DNA of 64,000 bases from Actinacidiphila epipremni (GTDB lineage Bacteria; Actinomycetota; Actinomycetes; Streptomycetales; Streptomycetaceae), in assembly GCF_012034175.1 (NCBI RefSeq), contig NZ_JAATEJ010000008.1, positions 62,001-126,000 of the forward strand. The letters run 5' to 3'. The notes below the pieces were generated by a model. It had not been told where the DNA came from. It made no database searches and was given only the letters and a program-made list of their open reading frames with translations. Each line of letters begins with the position of its first letter. Position 1 is the stretch's first letter. Positions 48,951-64,000 of this stretch are shown here, piece by piece. The translations under genes were made by a program, and so were the position numbers.

Positions 48951-50510
48951 ATGGACCGACGCAGTTTCCTCACCGGCACGCTCGCGCTCACCGCGGCCGG
49001 CATACCCGCACTCACCGCACCCGGCGCGTACGCGGCGAGCGCCGCAGCCCCCGCCCCGACCCTGCCGCCGCGCGAGGACATGGTCGCCGTACTGCGCCGG
49101 GTCGCCGACCAGTGGATCGGCGCGCACCCGGGCGGCGGTGACAACCTGTGGGCCAACGCCACGCTGATGAGCGGCCTCATGGCCCTCTACCGGCTGACCT
49201 CCGACGTCACATATCTGAACTACGTGACCGGCTGGGCCCAGGCCCACTCCTACGGCCTCAACGGCGGCACCGGCACCCGCGACGCCGACAACCAGTGCGC
49301 GGGCCAGGCCTACTTCGACCTCTACGACCTCGCGCCCGCCGACAGCAAGATCGCCGCGATCGAGTCGTGCCTGCACACGATGACCTACGTCAACCAGGTG
49401 AACAAGGACGACGACTGGTGGTGGGACGACGCCCTGCACATGGCGATGCCGCAGTTCGCCCGGCTCGGCGTCCTGCGCGGCGACAGCGGCTACTTCGGCA
49501 AGCTGCACCGGCTCTACACCCACACCAAGAGCGCCGAGGGCGGCCCCGGCCTCTACGACCCGGCGACCGGCCTGTGGTACCGCGACAAGAACTTCCTGCC
49601 CGGCGGCATCGTCTCGCCCTCGGGCCGCCCGGTGGTGTGGTCGCGCGGCAACGGCTGGGTCGCCGGCGCCCACACCAAGGTCCTCAAGACGCTGCCGGCC
49701 GGCCAGGCCGACGTCCCCGAATACCGCGACACCCTGCGCCGGCTCGTCACCGCGGTCGCCGCCGTGCAGCGCACGGACGGCTTCTGGAACGTCAACCTCG
49801 CCGACCCGAACCACTTCCCCGGCCCCGAGACCAGCGGCACCGCCTTCTTCCTCTACGGCACCGCCTACGCCGTCGTGTCCGGCCTGGTGGACTCCGCGAC
49901 CTACCTGCCGGTCGCCGCCCGCGCCTGGAACGGCCTGGTCGCCACTGCCGTCCACCCCGACGGCGTACTCGGCTACGTCCAGAAGGTCGGCGACCGCCCC
50001 GACTCCAGCCAGCCCGTCACGTACGACAGCACCGCCGACTTCGCCGTCGGCGGCTTCCTCCTCGCCGGCACCGAAGCCGCCACCCTCACCACCCCGGGCA
50101 CCCCCGGCCCCACCCCCGGCACCTACGCCCTCCGCGCCCGCATCAACAACCGCTACGTGACAGCCGAGAACGCCGGCGCCTCCCCCCTCATCGCCAACCG
50201 CCCCACCGCCCAAGCCTGGGAAACCTTCACCCTCACCGTGACCTCCAGCACCAACATCACCCTCCGCGCCCACGCCAACAACCTCTACGTCACGGCCGAG
50301 AACGCCGGCGCCTCCCCCTTGATCGCCAACCGCACGACGGCCCAAGCCTGGGAGACCTTCCAACTCGTCACCAACCCCAACGGCTCAGTAAGCCTCCGCG
50401 CCCAGGCCAACGCCAAATACGTCACAGCAGCCAACGCCGGAGCCTCCCCCCTCATCGCCACCGCCCCGACAATCGGCACCTGGGAGCAGTTCGACCTCAT
50501 CCCGCTCTAG
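48951..50510 (+). CDS. Secreted GH105/GH88-like unsaturated glucuronyl hydrolase with triplicated C-terminal repeat
   Basis: A 519-residue exported enzyme with a twin-arginine signal MDRRSFLTGTLALTAAG. The (alpha/alpha)6 barrel shows DDDWWWDDALHMAMPQFARLG, GLWYRDKNFLPGGIVSPSG, VVWSRGNGWVAGAH and PETSGTAFFLYG, as in YteR-like rhamnogalacturonyl hydrolases. The C-terminal 140 residues hold three close copies of YVTAENAGASPLIANRPTAQ (about 402, 446 and 490 onward), each ending WE-F, which resemble a fascin-like beta-trefoil or lectin module. ATG 48951 follows GAGAGG. It fits pectin breakdown with the beta-helix and esterase genes of the window. Confidence 0.9.
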   Translation: MDRRSFLTGTLALTAAGIPALTAPGAYAASAAAPAPTLPPREDMVAVLRRVADQWIGAHPGGGDNLWANATLMSGLMALYRLTSDVTYLNYVTGWAQAHSYGLNGGTGTRDADNQCAGQAYFDLYDLAPADSKIAAIESCLHTMTYVNQVNKDDDWWWDDALHMAMPQFARLGVLRGDSGYFGKLHRLYTHTKSAEGGPGLYDPATGLWYRDKNFLPGGIVSPSGRPVVWSRGNGWVAGAHTKVLKTLPAGQADVPEYRDTLRRLVTAVAAVQRTDGFWNVNLADPNHFPGPETSGTAFFLYGTAYAVVSGLVDSATYLPVAARAWNGLVATAVHPDGVLGYVQKVGDRPDSSQPVTYDSTADFAVGGFLLAGTEAATLTTPGTPGPTPGTYALRARINNRYVTAENAGASPLIANRPTAQAWETFTLTVTSSTNITLRAHANNLYVTAENAGASPLIANRTTAQAWETFQLVTNPNGSVSLRAQANAKYVTAANAGASPLIATAPTIGTWEQFDLIPL

Positions 50511-50515
50511 GACGA

Positions 50516-50690
50516 CCCACGCACGGAAGCCACCGGCGTACAGGCGAGGCCGACAGCCCACTCCCACGCACGGAAAGCCACCGGCACACGGGAGGACGGG
50601 ACCGACAGCCACGGAAGCCACCAGCGCACGGGAACGATCCAGCTCCCACGTACGGAAAGCCGCCGGCGGACGGGAGGGTGGGGACGATCC
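50516..50690. repeat. Four imperfect direct repeats, non-coding
   Basis: The core ACGGAA(A)GCC(A/G)CC(G/A)GC occurs at 50524, 50570, 50611 and 50652, a period of about 41-46 bp, with variable sequence between (GGGAGG, GACGATCC, CCCACG). The 347-bp gap between the GH105-like and LAL genes has no other feature; 50690-50857 shows nothing. No gene is supportable. Confidence 0.75.
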
Positions 50691-50857
50691 GGGGGTGCCC
50701 CCGCAGGACTGCGCACGACAGGGCGGGACCGGATCCGCTGCGAGGTCGATGTGCGCAGTCCGAGGAGGTACCCCCGGAGTGGCCCCGCCCGGCACCCCAC
50801 CGAACAGCAGGCGCACCGCACCGCACCGAACAGCCACGAACAGCAGGCACGCCCCGC

Positions 50858-53689
50858 CTACGAATCCGCCCGCGGCAGCGCCATCCCGTCCGCCGTCACC
50901 AACTGCGGCGCCTCCAACTCGTCCTCCTCCTTCAACCACAGCGGCAGATCCGCCCGCCGCGTGACATTCAACTTCCGGTACACCCGCGTCAGGTGCTGCT
51001 CCACCGTGCTCACCGTGATGTACAACCGCCGGCTGATCTGCCGGTTCGTGTGCCCGCGCGCAGCCAACTCCGCCACCCGCCGCTCCGCGTCACTGAGCAG
51101 CACCAGCACATCCGTCGGCCGCTCCTCCTCGCCGTCCTCCCCCTCGGCGGAGTCCGGCCCCCCGGCCCACCACCGCCCCGCCTCCTCCGCCCCGCACTCC
51201 TTCGCCAGCCGCACAACCCGCGCCTCCAGCATCCGGCTCATGTTCTGATCCCCCAGAGCCCGATGCGCCGCACTCAGATCGGCCAGCGCCAGCAGCAGCT
51301 CCAGCGCGTCCCCGGTGGTCTGCAGCAGCTCCACCGCCTCCCGCAGCAGCGGCACCCGCTCCTGCGGCTCATGCGTCTGCGCCAGCACCCGCAGCGACAT
51401 CCCGCGCACCCGCGGGCCCGCCGCGGCCGGCAGCTCCAGCTGCTCCTGCACCAGCGCCCGCGCCTCCTCGACCTCCCCGAGCTGCACCTGCGTCCACGCG
51501 CTGTCACTGCGCCAGGGCGCGAGGACGGGCGAGTCCATCTGCCAGTCGGCCATGAGCGCCCCGCAGGTCCGAAAGTCCGCGAGCGCCGCCTGCAACCGCT
51601 TCGTGGCCAGGAAGTACCGCCCCCGCGCGTAGAGGTAGAGCACACCCACCCGCGTGCGGTACATGCTCTCCGGCACCCGCCGCCGCAGCGTCCTGGCCGC
51701 CTCGTCGAAGCGGCCCTGCCCGGTCTGCGCGCGCAGCAGCACCGCGAGCGGCAGCCCGAGGAAGATGCCCCAGTTGTGCGCGGGCAGCAGCTCCAGGGCC
51801 CGCCGCGACCAGACCTCCGCGTCGGTGAGGTCCCCCTGGTAGAGCGCGGCCTCCGCGCGGATCCCGCTGAGCACCGCCTCCCACGAGGTGGCCCGCCGGG
51901 CCCTGGCCTGGCCCAGGAAGATCTGGCACCACGGCTTCGCCTTGTCCGGCCGCTCGGCGAAGATCAGCGCGTACAGCGCCGTGCACACCGTCATGAGGCT
52001 GTCGTCGGTGAGCGTGGAGCTCGCGAGCACCTGCTCGGCCTGCTCGACGGGCCGCTCGCCGGAGATCCCCTCCTGCACGGAGGCGAAGGCGGACGAGATG
52101 ACGACCCCGCCGTGCACCCGCCGGCTGATCTCCGCCTCCGGCCCGGGGGCCGGGTAGGGGAGCACCCCGGACGACGGCCGCCCCGGCTCCAGCCAGGTCC
52201 GCATGAGCGCCAGGTTCGCCGCGACGGTCGGGTCCAGGGACGCGCCGGGGCGCGTCATCCACCGGTAGACCTCGCTGGCCTCGGCGTCACGCCCGTGCCA
52301 GACCAGATTGCGGATGAGCACCGGGCCGTGGCTCTGGTCCAGGTGCCCGGCGACCAGCGCGTGCCGCAGCGGGGTGTAGTAACGGGCCGCCGCCGACGGC
52401 TGGTTGCGCCACTTCAGCCGGGCCAGCGTCATGGTCAGGGCGGCGCGCTGCACGGAGTCCTCGCACTCGCGCAGGGCCAGCTCCAGGCACTCCTGCGCGA
52501 ACTCCAGCCGGTCCTCGGCCAGTCCGTGCGCGGCGGCCTCCTGGAGCACGGTGACGGCCCAGCTCTCGCCGACCTGCCCGGCGGCGAGCAGGTGCTGCGC
52601 GACGTCGGCGGCCGGCTGCCCGCTGTCGTGCAGCAGCCCGGCCGCCGCGAGCCGCAGCCGTACCCGGTGCTCCATGCCGAGCGAGTCCATCACCACGCAG
52701 TGCACGGTGGGGTGGCGGAACCACCCGTCGTCCAGCAGGCCGGACTTGGTGAGGGTGTCCACGCTCTGCCGGACCCGCTCGGTCGCCAGCCCCACCAGCC
52801 GGCCGACGAGCGGCGGCGTCGCGATGTGGCCGAGCACGGCGAGCCCGCGGGCCACATCGATGGTCGCGTCGTCCCAGCGGTACAGGCACGCGAACACCGC
52901 CTGGCGGAAGGATTCGTCGGGCAGCGGCTCGGTGGACAGGGTGGACACCCCGTCCGGCAGGCCGATCGCGCTGTCCTCGATGAGCCCTTGCAGCAGCAGC
53001 GGGTTGCCGCCGCTGACCGTGTGGTAACCGGGTGCCAGCCGCGCCGCCGTGGCGGTGTCGAGCCGTTCGGCGAGGGCCTCTAAAACGCCCTCGGTGGACA
53101 GCAGTTGCAGCTGGATCCGGTGGCAGTTGGGCTGCCGCAGCAGCTCCGCGCGGAAGGCGGGGTGCGCCGGCCGCGGCCCGGTCCACTCGTTGAGGATCAC
53201 CATCAGGCGCCCCGCCCGCAGCCGCCGTACGAGATACAGCAGCACTTCGAGCGACGGCTCGTCCACGTGCTGGACGTCATCCACGCCGATGACGACGGGC
53301 TGCCGGCCGCACAAGCCCAGCAGGACCTCGCACAGCCCGCGCGACAGCCGCAGCATCGTCTCCCTGCACACGGCGCCGACCGCGCCCGCGGTGACCGCGC
53401 ACTCGCTCAGCAGCGCCGCCACCGTCTGCCGGGTCTCAGCCGGCAGTCCCAGGTTGAGGAACAGCTGGGTGAGGACGTCGAAGGCGACCGTGTGCTCCAC
53501 CCTCGACCCGACGGCGGTCAGCATCAGCCCGCCCGACTCGTCGACCTGCTCCCCGAAGACGTGCAGCAACTCGGTCTTGCCGCTCGCCACGACGCCGTCG
53601 ACCAGTACGATCTGCGCCTTGCCCTCGACGCTTCGGCTGTAGAGGTCTTTCAGCCGATTCATCTCGGAGCATCGTTCGATAAACGCCAT
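50858..53689 (-). CDS. LAL-type LuxR regulator of the polyketide cluster
   Basis: A 943-residue activator of the large ATP-binding LuxR class. N-terminal AAA module: Walker A DGVVASGKTELL (31-42) and Walker B PVVIGVDDVQHVD (131-143); a long helical middle; C-terminal LuxR helix-turn-helix (LSDAERRVAELAARGHT, then STVEQHLTRVYRKLNVTRRA, about 858-915). LAL proteins are the usual pathway activators of macrolide and polyene clusters. ATG 53689 is the start. Codon 203 is TTA (53081-53083), so its synthesis probably needs bldA tRNA. A nested palindrome lies in its leader (53714-53752). Confidence 0.95.
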   Translation of the reverse strand: MAFIERCSEMNRLKDLYSRSVEGKAQIVLVDGVVASGKTELLHVFGEQVDESGGLMLTAVGSRVEHTVAFDVLTQLFLNLGLPAETRQTVAALLSECAVTAGAVGAVCRETMLRLSRGLCEVLLGLCGRQPVVIGVDDVQHVDEPSLEVLLYLVRRLRAGRLMVILNEWTGPRPAHPAFRAELLRQPNCHRIQLQLLSTEGVLEALAERLDTATAARLAPGYHTVSGGNPLLLQGLIEDSAIGLPDGVSTLSTEPLPDESFRQAVFACLYRWDDATIDVARGLAVLGHIATPPLVGRLVGLATERVRQSVDTLTKSGLLDDGWFRHPTVHCVVMDSLGMEHRVRLRLAAAGLLHDSGQPAADVAQHLLAAGQVGESWAVTVLQEAAAHGLAEDRLEFAQECLELALRECEDSVQRAALTMTLARLKWRNQPSAAARYYTPLRHALVAGHLDQSHGPVLIRNLVWHGRDAEASEVYRWMTRPGASLDPTVAANLALMRTWLEPGRPSSGVLPYPAPGPEAEISRRVHGGVVISSAFASVQEGISGERPVEQAEQVLASSTLTDDSLMTVCTALYALIFAERPDKAKPWCQIFLGQARARRATSWEAVLSGIRAEAALYQGDLTDAEVWSRRALELLPAHNWGIFLGLPLAVLLRAQTGQGRFDEAARTLRRRVPESMYRTRVGVLYLYARGRYFLATKRLQAALADFRTCGALMADWQMDSPVLAPWRSDSAWTQVQLGEVEEARALVQEQLELPAAAGPRVRGMSLRVLAQTHEPQERVPLLREAVELLQTTGDALELLLALADLSAAHRALGDQNMSRMLEARVVRLAKECGAEEAGRWWAGGPDSAEGEDGEEERPTDVLVLLSDAERRVAELAARGHTNRQISRRLYITVSTVEQHLTRVYRKLNVTRRADLPLWLKEEDELEAPQLVTADGMALPRADS

Positions 53690-53713
53690 ACACTATCGCC
53701 CCCGTGCGAAAGC

Positions 53714-53752
53714 ATCCAAGCTGCGTCAATCGGTTTGTGAACCGGCTTGGAT
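53714..53752 (-). promoter_or_regulatory. Nested palindrome in the LAL leader
   Basis: ATCCAAGC (53714-53721) and GCTTGGAT (53745-53752) are perfect complements and enclose a second inverted repeat, CGGTT-TGTG-AACCG (53731-53744). The element ends 25 bp before the LAL start, so it is either an operator or a hairpin in the message leader. Confidence 0.65.
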
Positions 53753-54287
53753 GAATTACCAGTCGCCAAGCCTGGTTGCCTCGTGACCGCTTCATCGTTG
53801 GCCTGAAACCTAGCACTCTCTGCGAATCTCCACCCGTACTCTGAGTGACGACTGCGTGTAGACGGTCGGTTTTCACCGCCGGTAGGGGTAGGGGTTCGGG
53901 GGACGGGCGAGGTGCCCGATCAGCAATGTTGTCACATAGGGGCTGGTCGGCGGAGGGGGCCGAACACCCACAGTAAAGCCTTCCTAAAGGATCTGCGGCG
54001 GCGCTCGCCACGCAAAGTGACCACATGATCGCTGCACGCTACGCGGTGCGACCCGGGGTGCCGGCACTGAAGACGCCGGGCGCACGCTATGTGTGCGATC
54101 CATTCACCTCGTCGTCAGCGGGGCACAGTTGCCGCGACGTCCAGGTGACGAAATTGTCACCGTGTCGTCATGGCCGAAAGTCGGCACCGGGGGACTCGTT
54201 GAAATCGATACGGTCCAAAACGCGTACCGCGAAAAGCGGGAGCGCTCCCGGCGGCCCAATGCCGCCACCGTCCGTGAGCGCCCCCGG
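53753..54287. other. Long non-coding gap between LAL and response regulator
   Basis: About 535 bp with lower GC than the flanking genes and no supportable gene. It holds a direct repeat AGGGGTAGGGGT (53884-53895), which recurs as ACCCCT/AGGGGT boxes in the PKS promoter region, and a perfect palindrome CGGGAGCGCTCCCG at 54237-54250, just after the response regulator gene, which could be a terminator or a LacI-type site. The LAL promoter must lie here. Confidence 0.6.
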
Positions 54288-54944
54288 CTACAGCCAGCCC
54301 TGCTCCTCGGCGATCCGCACCGCCTCGGCGCGCGTACTGCCGCCGGTCTTGCTCATCGCGGACGACAGGCAGTTGCGCACCGTCCCGCCCGACAAATGCA
54401 TCACCGCGGCCACTTCCGCCGCCGTCCCGCCCTTGCGCGCCGCACGCAGCACCTCCTGCTCGCGCGGCGTCAGCGGATTGGACCCGCTCGCCAGCGACTC
54501 CGCCGCCAGCGCCGGATCCACCACCCGCAGCCCCGCGTGCACCCGCCGTACGGTGTCGGCCAGTTGCTCCGGCGGCGCGTCCTTCACCACAAAACCCGAC
54601 ACGCCTATCCGCATCGCCCGGTACACATAGCCGGGCCGCCCGTACGTCGTGCAGATCACCACCCGGCACGACGGCAGCGCCTCCCGCAGCTCCGCCGCCG
54701 CCGTCAACCCGTCCTTGCCCGGCATCTGCACGTCCAGCAACGCCACGTCCGGGCGCAGCCGCAGCGCGGCCTCGACCGCCTCGTCACCCGAACCGGCCTG
54801 CGCCACCACCTCGATGTCGCGCTCAAGGCCCAGCATCGACGCCAACGCGCCCCGGATCAGCGCCTGGTCGTCCGCGAGCAGCACCCGGATGACCGTCCCC
54901 GCCGTCCCCGCCGGACGCGCCGCCGGCGCCCCGTCCGCGCTCAC
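54288..54944 (-). CDS. NarL-family response regulator (orphan)
   Basis: A 218-residue two-domain regulator. The receiver has the acidic pair in VLLADDQAL (Asp25/26), phospho-acceptor Asp71 in LLDVQMPGKDG and Lys in VVKDAPP; the LuxR-type helix-turn-helix is NPLTPREQEVLRAARKGGT with HLSGGTVRNCLSSAMSKTG. No sensor kinase gene is adjacent. GTG 54944 is the start. It follows the thioesterase gene by 16 bp, so it belongs to the polyketide locus and may modulate it. Confidence 0.93.
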   Translation of the reverse strand: MSADGAPAARPAGTAGTVIRVLLADDQALIRGALASMLGLERDIEVVAQAGSGDEAVEAALRLRPDVALLDVQMPGKDGLTAAAELREALPSCRVVICTTYGRPGYVYRAMRIGVSGFVVKDAPPEQLADTVRRVHAGLRVVDPALAAESLASGSNPLTPREQEVLRAARKGGTAAEVAAVMHLSGGTVRNCLSSAMSKTGGSTRAEAVRIAEEQGWL

Positions 54945-54960
54945 CCGCGGACCCCGGCCG

Positions 54961-55758
54961 TCACCGCTCCCGTACGGCCGGCCGCGCGGAGTCGCCGCAC
55001 GCCATCAGCACATGGTCGGAAATGGCGTTGATGATCGCCGCCTGATGACCGGTCAGATAGAAGTGGCCGCCGCCGAACACCTGGAGCTCGAAGTCCCCGC
55101 TGGTGTGCTCCTGCCACGTGCGCACCTCGTCGAGAGTCGCCTTCGGGTCGTTGTCCCCGACCATCGCCGTGATCGGGCAGCGCAGCTTGCGCGACGCATT
55201 GTAGCGGTACGTCTCGATCGCCCGGTAGTCGCTGCGGATCGCCGGCAGGATCATCGACAGGATCTCCTTGTCCGCCAGCAGCCCGGAGTCCGTGCCGTTG
55301 AGATTCACGATCTCCGACACCACCCCCTCGTCCGGCATCAGGTGCACCCGCTCGTCCCGGTACGTCGCCGGACCCCGCCGCCCCGACACGAACAACCCCA
55401 GCAGCACGGTGTCCGCGTCGTCGAAAAGCCGCGCCACCTCGTACGCGATCACCGCGCCCATGCTGTGCCCGAAGAACACCAGCGGCACGTCCGCCCACGG
55501 CTGAAGCGCGTCGAAGGCATTCCGCGCGAAATCCTGCACGGAAGTCAGCGGCTCTTCCGCCCGGCGGTCCTGCCGCCCCGGATATTGCAGCGCCAGCACC
55601 TCGATCGAGGACGACATCGCCTCGGAGACCGGAAAGAAGAAGCTCGCCGAACCACCGGCGTGCGGGAAGCAGACAAGGCGCGCGATCGGCCGCGGCGAGG
55701 GGTGGAACCGCCGTACCCAGTCCGCACCGATCGCCGGTCCCGTTGCTGCTCCTGCCAC
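54961..55758 (-). CDS. Type II thioesterase of the polyketide pathway
   Basis: A 265-residue alpha/beta hydrolase of the external (type II) thioesterase class: RLVCFPHAGGSASFFFP, FFGHSMGAVIAYEVAR (catalytic Ser in GHSMG), MVGDNDPKATLDEV (Asp region) and FGGGHFYL (His). Such enzymes clear wrong or stalled acyl groups from carrier proteins of PKS lines. GTG 55758 is chosen, preceded by GGAAAGG; longer in-frame readings run into the divergent promoter. It lies back to back with the PKS gene and leads a two-gene unit with the response regulator. Confidence 0.94.
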   Translation of the reverse strand: MAGAATGPAIGADWVRRFHPSPRPIARLVCFPHAGGSASFFFPVSEAMSSSIEVLALQYPGRQDRRAEEPLTSVQDFARNAFDALQPWADVPLVFFGHSMGAVIAYEVARLFDDADTVLLGLFVSGRRGPATYRDERVHLMPDEGVVSEIVNLNGTDSGLLADKEILSMILPAIRSDYRAIETYRYNASRKLRCPITAMVGDNDPKATLDEVRTWQEHTSGDFELQVFGGGHFYLTGHQAAIINAISDHVLMACGDSARPAVRER

Positions 55759-56129
55759 GTCAACGCACCTTTCCTCGCACCCCTCGGCAGGGGTGTCCGA
55801 TGCCAACGTGGCAGCGTGAACACCATGGCCACAACCCCTACGCACCCCCCGCCTCACCCCCGCGGCCCGCCCGCCCCGCACCCGCACCCCTACCACCGCC
55901 CGCCGGCGAGGGATCGGGGTGAGCTAGGGGTTGGTCACCCGAAGAGCCGCCCGTAGGTTGTCGTTCGACTGGAAATAGAGGCTATTTGCTTCCGGCACCG
56001 CAACGAACGGCCCAAACGACCGGCCGGCACCGATGCGCGAACCGCCCCGGAATAACGGCAGGCCCATTTCCTTCATGCCTGGGCACGCCTTGGCATGCCG
56101 AGGTTCATCAAGCCGTACGGGCTCTTGGG
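55759..56129. promoter_or_regulatory. Divergent promoter region of thioesterase and PKS with ACCCCT boxes
   Basis: A 371-bp gap without genes. ACCCCT occurs at 55834-55839 and 55886-55891, and the inverted form AGGGGT at 55926-55931. The same hexamer is doubled upstream of the LAL gene (53884-53895). From memory, inverted CCCCT-type repeats have been described as sites of LAL activators, so these are good candidates for the LAL target. The stretch 55960-56000 is the AT-richest part and may hold the PKS promoter. Confidence 0.55.

Positions 56130-64000
<7,871 letters not shown>

Noticed and set aside
50516..50690. CRISPR array in the second repeat block
   Set aside because: Only four diverged repeats of about 15 bp with related intervening sequence; no cas genes.
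54157..54669. Sensor kinase fragment beside the response regulator
   Set aside because: Frames there are antisense or shifted copies of the regulator itself; no H-box or ATPase motif, so the regulator is treated as an orphan.

Overview
The window is high-GC DNA (third codon positions almost always G or C) with GTG/TTG starts, rare TTA leucine codons, LAL/LuxR, WhiJ-like XRE and AfsR-like regulators, many secreted plant-polysaccharide enzymes and the edge of a modular type I polyketide cluster. This points to a soil actinomycete of the Streptomycetaceae (Streptomyces or a close relative). No rRNA, tRNA, transposase or CRISPR array was seen.

Layout. 0-5.6 kb: an XRE/DUF5753 regulator with its DUF397 partner, then three tandem DUF574-type SAM-dependent methyltransferases, a saccharopine-dehydrogenase-like oxidoreductase and a DUF5302 gene. 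5.6-6.15 kb: a non-coding cluster of direct and inverted repeats. 6.15-13.3 kb: a GntR-controlled operon (ferredoxin, substrate-binding lipoprotein with a possible NosL-like tail, permease, ATPase, and an AprA-like flavoprotein fused to HEAT-like repeats). 13.5-16.4 kb: two GNAT acetyltransferases and an MBL hydrolase. 16.4-24.2 kb: GH2 beta-galactosidase, a ricin-like secreted protein beside a candidate aerolysin-like pore former, a MmyB-type regulator, a nitroreductase and a discoidin/beta-helix polysaccharide lyase. 24.5-28.6 kb: an alpha/beta hydrolase overlapping a large P-loop NTPase with helical repeats, a split NLR-like pair. 28.9-36.8 kb: DUF1206 membrane protein, then three secreted enzymes (GH59, SGNH esterase, GH97), each ending in ricin-B lectin domains.

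36.9-42.9 kb: deaminase, F420-type oxidoreductase, Lrp regulator, DUF2255, an imine-reductase-like enzyme with a divergent MerR gene, and an iron-box-controlled siderophore-binding lipoprotein with an AraC regulator. 43.2-50.5 kb: AfsR-like NTPase regulator, small secreted protein, PitA-type phosphate transporter with a small membrane partner, SDR enzyme, and a GH105-like hydrolase with a C-terminal triplicated beta-trefoil-like repeat. 50.9-64 kb: the polyketide locus, with a LAL activator, an orphan response regulator, a type II thioesterase and the first about 7.9 kb of a PKS. Its module 1 is KS-AT(malonyl)-DH-KR-ACP; module 2 repeats KS-AT(malonyl)-DH and runs out of the window. This looks like polyene-type chain building.

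How it fits together: the saprophytic enzymes would release sugars from plant cell-wall and galactolipid material, while bldA-type (TTA) codons in GH59, the AfsR-like regulator and the LAL activator tie secreted hydrolysis and polyketide production to development. The two most unusual loci are the hydrolase/NTPase pair, whose NTPase has no ordinary start codon, and the AprA-HEAT/ferredoxin/ABC operon.
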